Notes: generated by a model from the letters alone, not told the origin. A stretch of DNA of 7,466 bases from CAYFQH01 sp964345215 (GCA_964345215.1 CAYFQH010000071.1:1-7466); one strand, 5' to 3'. Positions 1-6,302 are shown, counted from the first letter of the stretch. Program-made: numbers and translations.

Positions 1-39
1 ACTTAGTTTAACATAAAACAAAACTGTTTTTCAACAATA

Positions 40-67
40 TTGATAAAAATAGGTGGAAATAGATAAT
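40..67 (+). promoter_or_regulatory. Upstream sigma-A-type promoter candidate for dnaE (P1)
   Basis: A -35 box TTGATA (40-45, five of six matches to TTGACA) is followed after 16 bases by a -10 box GATAAT (62-67, five of six matches to TATAAT). The region is strongly AT-rich, as usual for Bacillota promoters. Transcription would begin near 74 and give a leader of about 50 bases for dnaE. It overlaps the second candidate, P2, so polymerase could hardly occupy both at once. This is read by eye; no start site is known. Confidence 0.5.
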
Positions 68-88
68 CCAAACAAAATATGGTATAAT
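60..88 (+). promoter_or_regulatory. Extended -10 promoter candidate for dnaE (P2)
   Basis: A perfect TATAAT (83-88) is preceded by TG one base upstream (80-81), making an extended -10 element. A weak -35 box TAGATA (60-65, four of six) lies 17 bases before it. The expected start is near 95, leaving a leader of roughly 29 bases that contains the dnaE ribosome binding site. This is the better placed of the two candidates because the extended -10 can compensate for the poor -35. Confidence 0.6.
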
Positions 89-112
89 TTTACTGTATTT
101 TACCTAGACATT

Positions 113-118
113 GGAGAG
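113..118 (+). promoter_or_regulatory. Ribosome binding site of dnaE
   Basis: GGAGAG lies five bases before the ATG at 124. It is a close match to the anti-Shine-Dalgarno complement, and it supports this ATG as the start, in agreement with the usual N-terminal sequence of the PHP domain. Confidence 0.7.
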
Positions 119-123
119 ATCAT

Positions 124-3100
124 ATGGCCTTTACCCATTTGCATTTACACACACAATACAGCCTTTTAGACGGGGCCTGCAGCATTAAACCCCTGATGAA
201 GCGGCTGAAGGATTTAAATATGAAACACTGCGCCATTACCGACCATGGGGTCATGTATGGCGTGGTTGATTTTTATGAAGCCTGCCTTGAAAACGATATT
301 CATCCCATCATCGGCTGCGAGGTTTACGTTTGCCCCAACATGCACGACAGGCAGGTGATGTCGCGGGAATACAGCCATTTAATTTTGCTCTGCGAAAATA
401 ACACCGGCTACCAAAACCTGATGAAACTGGTAAGTGAAGGCTTTTTAAACGGTTATTATTACAGGCCCCGTATTGACTATAACCTGCTTGAAAAACACAG
501 TGAAGGGCTGATTGCCCTTACAGCTTGTTTAAGCGGAGATTTACCCAAGCTGCTGCTTCAAAACCGCAAAGAAGATGCCATTGCCTATGCTAAAAAAATG
601 GAGGGTATTTTTGGCAAGGGCCGTTTTTATATTGAGATTATGGACCACGGCATTCCCCAAGAGCGGGAAGTGCTGCCCAAACTGGTGGAGGTGGCCCAAG
701 TTACGGGTATTCCCCTGGTGGCCACCAACGATGCCCACTACCTGGAGCAAAAAGACACCCTGGCCCAGGAAGTGCTTATGTGCATTCAAACAGGCAAAAC
801 CCTGGAAGATGAGCAGCGCATGCGCATTGAAACCGATCAACTCTATGTAAAAAGCGAGGAGGAGATGGCCAGGCTCTTTGCTGCCTACCCCGAGGCCCTT
901 GCCAATACGGAAAAAATTGCTCAAATGTGCAACGTCACCTTTGATTTTAAGACCATCCACCTGCCCAAATACCCTGTAACCAAGGGGGAAACAGCGCAGG
1001 AGATGCTGTGGCGCTTATGCCTTGCAGGCCTTCAAAAACATTACCCGCAGGACCATCAGGCAGGGGGGGAGCCTTACCAGCGGCTAAAATACGAGCTGGA
1101 TGTCATCATCTCCATGGGCTATGTGGATTACTTTTTAATCGTTTGGGATTTTATTGACTATGCCAAAAGCCGTAATATTATGGTCGGCCCCGGCCGGGGC
1201 AGCGGCGCCGGTTCCATTGTGGCCTACACCCTGGGCATTACCGCCCTGGACCCTTTAAAATACCAGCTGCTCTTTGAACGTTTTTTAAACCCGGAGCGGA
1301 TCTCCATGCCGGATTTGGATATTGACTTTTGCTACGAACGCCGCCAGGAAGTGATTGACTACGTGGCCGAAAAATACGGCCACGACCATGTAGCCCAAAT
1401 TATTACCTTTGGCACCATGGCTGCCCGGGGGGTTGTGCGGGATGTGGGCAGGGTTTTGGGCATGAGCTATCAGGAAGTGGACCGGGTGGCTAAATCCATT
1501 CCTTTTGAACTGAACATGACCCTTGAAAAGGCCTTAAAACAAAGCCCCCAATTAAAAGAAGCGTATGAAAACAGCCAGGATGTAAAAACCTTAATCGACA
1601 TGGGCCTCTCTTTGGAGGGCATGCCCCGCCATGCCAGTACCCATGCAGCGGGGGTGCTGATTACCCACCATCCGGTACAGGATTATGTACCCCTTCAAAA
1701 AAACGACGAAGTGATTACCACCCAGTTCCCCATGGGCACCTTAGAAAAACTGGGCCTTTTAAAGATGGACTTTTTAGGCCTGCGTACCTTAACGGTGATC
1801 AGGGACACGTTGGATATGCTCAAAACCCGGGGTATCGACATGAAGGCTGAGGACATTCCCATGGACGATGCCAATGTATACAATATGATAAGCGCCGGGG
1901 ATACCGACGGCATTTTTCAGCTGGAAAGCAGCGGCATGCGCATTTTTTTAACCAACATGAAGCCCGCCAACTTTGAAGATATTATTGCCGCCATTTCCCT
2001 GTACCGGCCCGGCCCTATGGATAGCATTCCCCGCTATATTGAAGGGAAGAAAAACCCCGAAAAAGTAAGCTACCTCACCCCCCAATTAAAACCCATATTG
2101 GATGTAACCTACGGGTGCATGGTGTACCAAGAGCAGGTGATGCAGATCGTTCGCGACCTGGGGGGCTATTCCCTTGGCCGAAGCGACTTGATGCGCCGGG
2201 CCATGTCTAAAAAAAAGCACGACGTAATGGAAAAAGAGCGGGAATATTTTGTGTATGGCATGAAGGATGAAAAGGGGAACCAAATCATCCCCGGCTGTGT
2301 AAACAATGGTATTGATGCCCATATTGGCAATAAAATATTTGACGAAATGACCTCCTTTGCCTCCTATGCGTTTAACAAAAGCCATGCGGCCGCCTATGGG
2401 GTCGTTGCCATTCAAACGGCCTGGCTTAAATACTATTACCCGGTAGAATTTATGGCTGCCATGATGAACAGCGTGTATGGCAACACCCCCAAAATTGCAA
2501 GCTATATTCAGTACTGCCGCAGCCATGGCATTGCTGTTTTACCCCCCAGTGTAAACCAAAGCCAGTGGCGCTTTGCAGTGGGCGAAACCCAGGACGGCAA
2601 ACCCGGCATCCGCTTTGGGCTGGGGGCCATTAAAAACCTGGGCCAGCAGGCGGCCCAAAGTATTGTGGCCTGCCGCAAACAAGAACAATATCAAAACTTT
2701 TTTGACTTTGTACAGCGGGTCAGCACCGAATCGGTTAACAAGCGGGCCGTAGAAAGCCTGATTAAGGCCGGGGCCTTTGACGGACTGGGGGCCAACCGGG
2801 CCCAGCTGCTCAAGGTGTTCGAAGGGGTTTTGGAGCAAAGCGCCAACGAAAAAAAGCATACCATTCAAGGCCAGGTATCCCTGTTTGATTTGGGCAGCGA
2901 ACAAGAAGTAGAAAAACCCTGGGAACAGCTGCCCGAGATGGCCGAGTATCCTAAAGCCAGCCTCTTATCCATGGAAAAAGAAATTACCGGCATTTACATT
3001 ACCGGCCACCCCCTGGACGAATACCGGCAGGTTTTGGAACAGATGGACTTTAGCGTAAGTTATATTAACGAACTGGAAGAAGGGGAGGACCGCGGCCTGG

Positions 3101-3663
3101 CTTACGACGGCATGAAGATAAGCCTTGGGGGCATTTTGCTGGAAGCCAAGGGCAAAGCCACCAAAAAAGGGGCCATGATGGGCTTTGTTCTTTTAGAAGA
3201 CTTAACAGGGCAAGTTGAAGGGCTGGTCTTTCCAAAGGTGTACGAAAACTATGCCCACCAAATGATCCCTGATTCCCTGGTGGTGCTAACAGGTAAACTG
3301 TCCATCCGGGAAGACGAAGAAGCAAAAATTTTGGTTGACCGAATTGATCCTTTGCATGGCTATAACCCGAGCCAAAACAGCAAAAAACTGGGGTATACCC
3401 AGATAAAACTACCCCCCAAAAACCCGAAAGGGGCGGGCCAAAAACTCTACCTGCGCTGCAGTGATAAGCAGCTGGAAGCCTTGGAGCGGCTTTTAACCCC
3501 GAGCCAGGGCACCATTCCCGTTTATATGCATAACCCGGATACCAAAAAAACATTTATCGCCCCCAAACAATGGTGGTTTAACCAAAACGAAACCCTTTTA
3601 CAGGCCCTTGAAGATCAGCTGGGTAAAGAAAACGTAAAGCTGGTAACAGAAGAAAACCTGTAA
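124..3663 (+). CDS. dnaE: DNA polymerase III alpha subunit (DnaE), intact PHP domain
   Basis: This is the cytosolic C-family replicative polymerase, which extends primers from dNTPs while held by the beta clamp. It has 1179 residues, near the 1160 of E. coli DnaE. The N-terminal PHP domain (about 1-275) keeps what appear to be all nine metal ligands: H7, H9, D16, H41, E66, H85, C135, D203 and H205. The polymerase core shows the GPGRGSGAGS loop (355-364), catalytic D397 and D399 in PDLDIDF, the third aspartate D549 in MDFLGL, RHASTHAAG (502-510), RPGPMD (628-633), MSKKK (694-698) and FNKSH (750-754). A helix-hairpin-helix-like region (about 870-900), a clamp-binding motif QVSLF (917-921), an OB fold (about 998-1070) and a C-terminal domain follow. 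No intein or frameshift is seen. The start is fixed by the ribosome binding site and the PHP N-terminus. Bacillota often also carry PolC, so whether this is the main replicase cannot be told here. Confidence 0.98.
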   Translation: MAFTHLHLHTQYSLLDGACSIKPLMKRLKDLNMKHCAITDHGVMYGVVDFYEACLENDIHPIIGCEVYVCPNMHDRQVMSREYSHLILLCENNTGYQNLMKLVSEGFLNGYYYRPRIDYNLLEKHSEGLIALTACLSGDLPKLLLQNRKEDAIAYAKKMEGIFGKGRFYIEIMDHGIPQEREVLPKLVEVAQVTGIPLVATNDAHYLEQKDTLAQEVLMCIQTGKTLEDEQRMRIETDQLYVKSEEEMARLFAAYPEALANTEKIAQMCNVTFDFKTIHLPKYPVTKGETAQEMLWRLCLAGLQKHYPQDHQAGGEPYQRLKYELDVIISMGYVDYFLIVWDFIDYAKSRNIMVGPGRGSGAGSIVAYTLGITALDPLKYQLLFERFLNPERISMPDLDIDFCYERRQEVIDYVAEKYGHDHVAQIITFGTMAARGVVRDVGRVLGMSYQEVDRVAKSIPFELNMTLEKALKQSPQLKEAYENSQDVKTLIDMGLSLEGMPRHASTHAAGVLITHHPVQDYVPLQKNDEVITTQFPMGTLEKLGLLKMDFLGLRTLTVIRDTLDMLKTRGIDMKAEDIPMDDANVYNMISAGDTDGIFQLESSGMRIFLTNMKPANFEDIIAAISLYRPGPMDSIPRYIEGKKNPEKVSYLTPQLKPILDVTYGCMVYQEQVMQIVRDLGGYSLGRSDLMRRAMSKKKHDVMEKEREYFVYGMKDEKGNQIIPGCVNNGIDAHIGNKIFDEMTSFASYAFNKSHAAAYGVVAIQTAWLKYYYPVEFMAAMMNSVYGNTPKIASYIQYCRSHGIAVLPPSVNQSQWRFAVGETQDGKPGIRFGLGAIKNLGQQAAQSIVACRKQEQYQNFFDFVQRVSTESVNKRAVESLIKAGAFDGLGANRAQLLKVFEGVLEQSANEKKHTIQGQVSLFDLGSEQEVEKPWEQLPEMAEYPKASLLSMEKEITGIYITGHPLDEYRQVLEQMDFSVSYINELEEGEDRGLAYDGMKISLGGILLEAKGKATKKGAMMGFVLLEDLTGQVEGLVFPKVYENYAHQMIPDSLVVLTGKLSIREDEEAKILVDRIDPLHGYNPSQNSKKLGYTQIKLPPKNPKGAGQKLYLRCSDKQLEALERLLTPSQGTIPVYMHNPDTKKTFIAPKQWWFNQNETLLQALEDQLGKENVKLVTEENL

Positions 3664-3669
3664 GAGATG

Positions 3670-3702
3670 GCAAGCCGGGTTGAAGGCAGCTTGCGTAGCC
3701 CG
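3670..3702 (+). other. Possible pseudoknot-forming inverted repeats after dnaE
   Basis: Seven bases after the dnaE stop codon, GCAAGC (3670-3675) can pair with GCTTGC (3689-3694) around a 13-base loop. The loop contains CGGG (3676-3679), which is complementary to CCCG (3699-3702) just beyond the stem. The order is that of an H-type pseudoknot. There is no T run after it, so it is not a standard intrinsic terminator. It may protect the 3' end of the message, or it may be chance. Confidence 0.25.
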
Positions 3703-3751
3703 TAAATTCACCCTTTGGTTATTGTCCAGGTTGGGCACAAGGCTGCCAATC

Positions 3752-3779
3752 AATCAAGAAGGAAGGGCCTGGCTTGATT
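3752..3779. repeat. Perfect 7-bp inverted repeat
   Basis: AATCAAG (3752-3758) and CTTGATT (3773-3779) are perfect reverse complements separated by 14 bases. The loop contains the purine-rich AAGGAAGGG, which could act as a ribosome binding site, and the right arm contains the TTG start of the small frame at 3774. No T tract follows, so a terminator is unlikely. It could be an operator or a translational control hairpin. Confidence 0.4.
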
Positions 3780-3869
3780 CTCAAAAGAAGGAGATTCCTC
3801 GCCCTCTGCCTTTTTCTTGTATTTTTCTGTACTTTCTGCGGCTTTGCCCGGGTTTTTAAGTATAATTAA
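3774..3869 (+). CDS. Possible small basic-hydrophobic peptide, 31 aa, TTG start
   Basis: A 31-codon frame starts with TTG and is preceded by AAGGAAGGG about six bases upstream. The peptide begins MILKRRRFLALCLFLVFF: a charged K4-R7 cluster followed by a hydrophobic stretch of about 17 residues (8-24), then a short polar tail ending in FKYN. That is the layout of a single-span membrane peptide or an uncleaved signal sequence. It sits between dnaE and ilvE and ends 53 bases before ilvE. It is not rich in Leu/Ile/Val repeats of the kind used in attenuation leaders, although it does contain several Leu codons. The T-rich local sequence alone would favour Phe and Leu codons, so chance is a serious alternative. 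I recognise no family. Confidence 0.25.
   Translation: MILKRRRFLALCLFLVFFCTFCGFARVFKYN
3861..3866 (+). promoter_or_regulatory. -10-like box upstream of ilvE
   Basis: A perfect TATAAT lies 56 bases before the ilvE start, inside an AT-rich patch. I find no acceptable -35 hexamer at 15-19 bases and no TG extension, so this is only a partial promoter. If used, transcription would start near 3873, within the small hairpin that follows. Confidence 0.35.
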
Positions 3870-3885
3870 AAGGTCAAGCCTTTTT
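3868..3885 (+). other. Small hairpin with T run upstream of ilvE
   Basis: AAAAGG (3868-3873) and CCTTTT (3879-3884) form a six-pair stem around the five-base loop TCAAG, and one more T follows. It resembles a weak intrinsic terminator that could end transcripts from dnaE or from the small frame at 3774. The stem is A/T-rich and the T run is largely consumed by the stem, so its strength is doubtful. Confidence 0.3.
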
Positions 3886-3906
3886 AGGTTTACCTACATC
3901 TAAATG

Positions 3907-3915
3907 GGAAGGAAG
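3907..3915 (+). promoter_or_regulatory. Ribosome binding site of ilvE
   Basis: The purine run GGAAGGAAG ends seven bases before the ATG at 3923, good spacing for a Shine-Dalgarno site, and it supports that start. Confidence 0.6.
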
Positions 3916-3922
3916 TAAAAGC

Positions 3923-4990
3923 ATGAATGTAACCGTTACCACCAACACCGCCCCCAGGCAAAAGCCTGCCGATGAGGGCCAGCTGGGCTTTGGAAAAATA
4001 TTTACCGATCACATGCTGCTTGCAAACTATAGCGGGAATGAGGGCTGGCACGACTGGCGCATTGTTCCCTATGGCAATTTTCAGATGGATCCGGCCAGCA
4101 TGGTCTTTCACTACGGCCAGGCTTTGTTTGAGGGCATGAAGTGTTACCGGGGCCCAAAAGGAAATTTGCAGCTTTTTAGGCCCCTGGATAACTTTAGGCG
4201 GATGAACGCTTCGGCCAAACGGCTGAGTATTCCCCCCATGGACATCAACCAGTGCCTTGAAGGCTTAAGCCTCCTTCTTCAAAAAGAAGAAGGATGGGTA
4301 CCTAAAAGCGAGGGTACAGCCCTATACATCCGCCCAACCATTATTGCCACCGAACCTCTTTTAGGGGTAAAGGCTTCGGCAACCTATTTGTTTTTTGTCA
4401 TTCTCTCCCCGGTAGGGGCTTATTATGCCAAGGGCCTGGCCCCGGTGGATATTTATGTAGAGGATGAATATGTTAGGGCCGTACGGGGGGGCCTTGGTGA
4501 GGCCAAGGCTGCGGGCAATTACGCCGCTTCCCTTTTGGCAAGTGAGGTGGCTAAAGAAAAAGGCTTTGCCCAGGTTTTGTGGCTTGATGGGGTGGAGCGC
4601 AGGTATATTGAAGAAGTTGGGGCCATGAACATGATGTTTGTGTACGGGGGCAAAAAAATTGTAACCCCTGCCCTAAACGGCAGTATTCTGCCCGGCATTA
4701 CCAGAGACAGTGTGCTTAAACTGGCCGCCCATTTAGGCTATGAAGTAGCCGAAGAAAAAATGGACATCGCCCAGGTATTTGATGATATTAAGAAAGGCAG
4801 CATTACCGAAGCCTTTGGTACAGGCACCGCAGCGGTGGTTTCTCCTGTAGGGCACTTGTTTTGGAAGGGAACAACTGTTACACTGGGAGATGGAGGGATT
4901 GGTCAAGTCTCTCAAAAAATGTACGATACCCTAACGGGCATTCAGCTTGGAAAAATAGAAGACCCCATGGGCTGGGTGTATACAATATAA
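3923..4990 (+). CDS. ilvE: Branched-chain amino acid aminotransferase (BCAT)
   Basis: This cytosolic PLP enzyme interconverts Leu, Ile and Val with their 2-oxo acids, using glutamate/2-oxoglutarate as amino partner (EC 2.6.1.42). It has 355 residues, the longer class IV form shared by many Bacillota and by eukaryotes (E. coli IlvE is about 309). Visible motifs are the N-terminal FGKIFTDHML (23-32), FHYGQALFEGMKCYRG (62-77), RPTIIATEPLLG (137-148), the PLP-binding lysine K195 in GLGEAKAAGNY, YIEEVGAMN (228-236), GSILPGITRDSV (253-264) and EAFGTGTAAVVSPVG (296-310). The C-terminus, with TGIQLGKIEDPMGW, is typical of bacterial members. The redox CXXC of human BCAT is absent (A304 and S307 at those positions). 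No T-box or BCAA leader is visible upstream. It stands alone from other ilv/leu genes here, so it may serve synthesis or breakdown. Confidence 0.95.
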   Translation: MNVTVTTNTAPRQKPADEGQLGFGKIFTDHMLLANYSGNEGWHDWRIVPYGNFQMDPASMVFHYGQALFEGMKCYRGPKGNLQLFRPLDNFRRMNASAKRLSIPPMDINQCLEGLSLLLQKEEGWVPKSEGTALYIRPTIIATEPLLGVKASATYLFFVILSPVGAYYAKGLAPVDIYVEDEYVRAVRGGLGEAKAAGNYAASLLASEVAKEKGFAQVLWLDGVERRYIEEVGAMNMMFVYGGKKIVTPALNGSILPGITRDSVLKLAAHLGYEVAEEKMDIAQVFDDIKKGSITEAFGTGTAAVVSPVGHLFWKGTTVTLGDGGIGQVSQKMYDTLTGIQLGKIEDPMGWVYTI

Positions 4991-5005
4991 CCGGCTCCAG
5001 GGGCC

Positions 5006-5082
5006 AGGCCATAGGCCTTGTTATTGCAAAACAAAGGGCAAAAATGGGATTTTTGATGAAAACAAAGGGGATGCCGCCCCTT
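5006..5082 (+). other. Cluster of three small hairpins after ilvE
   Basis: Three perfect inverted repeats sit in the gap after ilvE: AGGCC/GGCCT with loop ATA (5006-5018); CAAAAAT/ATTTTTG with loop GGG (5039-5055); and AAGGGG/CCCCTT with loop ATGCCG (5065-5082). None is followed by a clean T tract, though the first is followed by TTGTTATT. Together they may slow or end the ilvE transcript or shield its 3' end. None is convincing alone as an intrinsic terminator. Confidence 0.3.
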
Positions 5083-5157
5083 CAAGGCCCATTTGCTACC
5101 CCCATCAACAGAAAGGACATCCATTACAGAACATGCAAAGGGAAAGAAAAAATGTAG
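5044..5157 (+). CDS. Possible small basic protein, 37 aa
   Basis: A 37-codon frame with ATG at 5044 has AGGG five bases upstream (5035-5038). The product is lysine-rich and proline-containing (starts MGFLMKTKGMPPLQG, ends KGKEKM), with no membrane segment and no family I recognise. Its ATG lies within the CAAAAAT/ATTTTTG hairpin. It overlaps the longer-start version of the downstream gene (5133) in another frame but ends 23 bases before the start at 5181. The frame continues open upstream into ilvE, so it could simply be chance readthrough of an out-of-frame reading. Confidence 0.15.
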   Translation: MGFLMKTKGMPPLQGPFATPINRKDIHYRTCKGKEKM

Positions 5158-5180
5158 CGCTCAGCTGGAGCGAAAAAACC

Positions 5181-6179
5181 ATGACCGTTCTTAAAGAAAA
5201 ACAGCTGGAGGCTTGGGAAACAAGGCTTTTAACCTATGCCCCCTCCAACTTGTTTTCGCCCACCTGCACCGACCAACAGGCCCAGCAACTGTGGGAAAAA
5301 TCCTACGAGTGGACCAGCGGCCACCACGAAAAAGAAATGATCAGCCTTATGGCTGCAAGGGATGTGGTGCTGGCCAAACTGCCCAGGGAAGTTCATTACC
5401 TTTCTTTTCAAGAGCATACTTTAATCGAAGGGCTTTTGGCCCAGCAAGGCAAAACAGAGCTGTTTGACTGGGAAGAGGCAGGGGCTGCCGAATCCCTTTT
5501 AAGGCGTTTGTGGTGCGAGGTTAAAATTGAAGATGACACAGTAATGCTCTATTTGCCCCAAGCCCTTCACGAGCCCCTTACCCGGGCCATGGATACAAAG
5601 GCTCACCGGCAGGTGCGGGATAAAATATTCAGCTTTGATGCAACGATTCACGGATTATTGTATATTGTGGGCTATTTGGGTATTGATGAACCCATGGAAC
5701 GCTTTTTAAAAGAGGTGGCCAACACCAATGATGCAGTAACCAAAAACCTGGCTTTACGCTACTTTAAGGCCTCCTACGACTATGTGCTGGATGAACGGGG
5801 GAACCTGATCCTCATTCATCCGGGGCTGGCCGAGCCGGAGCCCGTTATGTACCAACTGGGTAAAACCGGAACCCAGGTCATTGAGCTCTCCCCCGAAATG
5901 ATGCTTGGGGCCATGAACGGCATTTTGCCTGAAGAGGTGAATTTGCACCGGGATATGGTTGCAAGCCTTTTGGGTAATGTGCGCCCTGAATATAACCCGG
6001 TGGAGGTGGCCCGGGATTTGCGCCTGCTGGCAAAGCAAGGGGCGCCCCTGGATGCCATGAAAGAAGTGCTCCAATCGGTTTTTGCCGGTTATCCTACCAA
6101 AGGCAGCCTGAAGGCCATTGAAGGGCTAAAAGCCCAAACCCCCAGCTGGTATGGCCTAAGCACCGCCCTAAGGCATTAA
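5181..6179 (+). CDS. Unrecognised 332-aa cytosolic protein
   Basis: I do not recognise this family. The start at 5181 is preferred because GGAG (5167-5170) lies ten bases upstream. An in-frame ATG at 5133 would add 16 residues but has only AGGA 15 bases away. No signal peptide, membrane span, cysteine cluster (just two Cys, C29 and C112) or nucleotide-binding loop is visible. The N-terminal third is mainly helical and acidic/aromatic. The middle (about 105-215) alternates a predicted strand (VMLYLPQAL), a long helix with HGLLYIVGYLGIDE (157-170) and strands around YDYVLDERGNLILIHPG (199-215). This weakly recalls winged-helix-like modules in uncharacterised Bacillota proteins. The C-terminus (about 240-332) looks helical. 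Composition matches its neighbours, so it is probably a genuine resident gene. The gap to ilvE (190 bases) does not prove a shared operon. Confidence 0.8.
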   Translation: MTVLKEKQLEAWETRLLTYAPSNLFSPTCTDQQAQQLWEKSYEWTSGHHEKEMISLMAARDVVLAKLPREVHYLSFQEHTLIEGLLAQQGKTELFDWEEAGAAESLLRRLWCEVKIEDDTVMLYLPQALHEPLTRAMDTKAHRQVRDKIFSFDATIHGLLYIVGYLGIDEPMERFLKEVANTNDAVTKNLALRYFKASYDYVLDERGNLILIHPGLAEPEPVMYQLGKTGTQVIELSPEMMLGAMNGILPEEVNLHRDMVASLLGNVRPEYNPVEVARDLRLLAKQGAPLDAMKEVLQSVFAGYPTKGSLKAIEGLKAQTPSWYGLSTALRH

Positions 6180-6194
6180 GGGCATTTTATTTAA
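6165..6194 (+). terminator. Intrinsic terminator candidate overlapping a stop codon
   Basis: GCCCT (6165-6169) pairs with AGGGC (6179-6183), and two further A-T pairs are possible inside with a bulge, leaving a GGCA loop. The stem is followed directly by ATTTTATTTAAT. The structure spans the stop codon (6177-6179) of the unrecognised gene and would end its transcript. The tail is interrupted by A residues, which lowers confidence. Confidence 0.45.
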
Positions 6195-6195
6195 T

Positions 6196-6232
6196 CCTCA
6201 TTCGTTTTATTGGGATGAGGGGCTATTTTAGC
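6196..6232 (+). terminator. Second stem-loop, possible backup terminator
   Basis: CCTCATTC (6196-6203) pairs with GGATGAGG (6213-6220) over eight pairs including one G-U, with a nine-base T-rich loop. It is followed by GGCTATTTTAGC, which contains a T4 run and is itself a small palindrome (GCTA-TTT-TAGC). Placed right after the first stem-loop, it looks like the second half of a tandem terminator. Confidence 0.4.
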
Positions 6233-6274
6233 AACCTTTTTCCACCCGCTTTATTTTTATGAACACAGCCTTTC

Positions 6275-6291
6275 ATTCCCCATAGGGGGAT
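6275..6291 (+). other. Short GC-rich hairpin in the HAD gene leader
   Basis: ATTCCCC (6275-6281) and GGGGGAT (6285-6291) form seven pairs, one of them G-U, closed by the three-base loop ATA. It lies 11 bases before the AAGGAG ribosome binding site. It may affect translation or message stability. No T run follows, so it is not a terminator. Confidence 0.35.
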
Positions 6292-6302
6292 CGCTACCCA
6301 AG

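Noticed and set aside
20..30. Short palindrome AAAACTGTTTT upstream of dnaE
   Set aside because: The one-base centre cannot form an RNA hairpin, and such A/T palindromes are frequent in AT-rich DNA. It does not match the Bacillota LexA box.
575..850. 91-codon + strand frame inside dnaE
   Set aside because: It overlaps the PHP domain in another frame and encodes a Trp/Pro-rich product typical of out-of-frame reading.
541..960. 139-codon minus-strand frame inside dnaE, and similar frames at 1695-1913, 2086-2526, 2539-2904 and 3065-3553
   Set aside because: All lie opposite the intact, motif-rich dnaE coding sequence, and their products show no recognisable motifs. They are shadows of its codon pattern.
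4861..5157. 98-codon + strand frame overlapping the end of ilvE
   Set aside because: Its first part is an out-of-frame reading of the conserved ilvE C-terminus. Only the tail after 5044 is kept, as a weak possibility.
5754..6074. Minus-strand frames opposite the unknown gene
   Set aside because: Two different minus frames are open over the same stretch and neither gives a recognisable product. The + strand gene has the ribosome binding site and terminator.
6229..6260. Possible promoter for the HAD gene (TAGCAA with TATTTT)
   Set aside because: Only three of six matches at the -35 and a poor -10 inside a T-rich tract. Not supportable.
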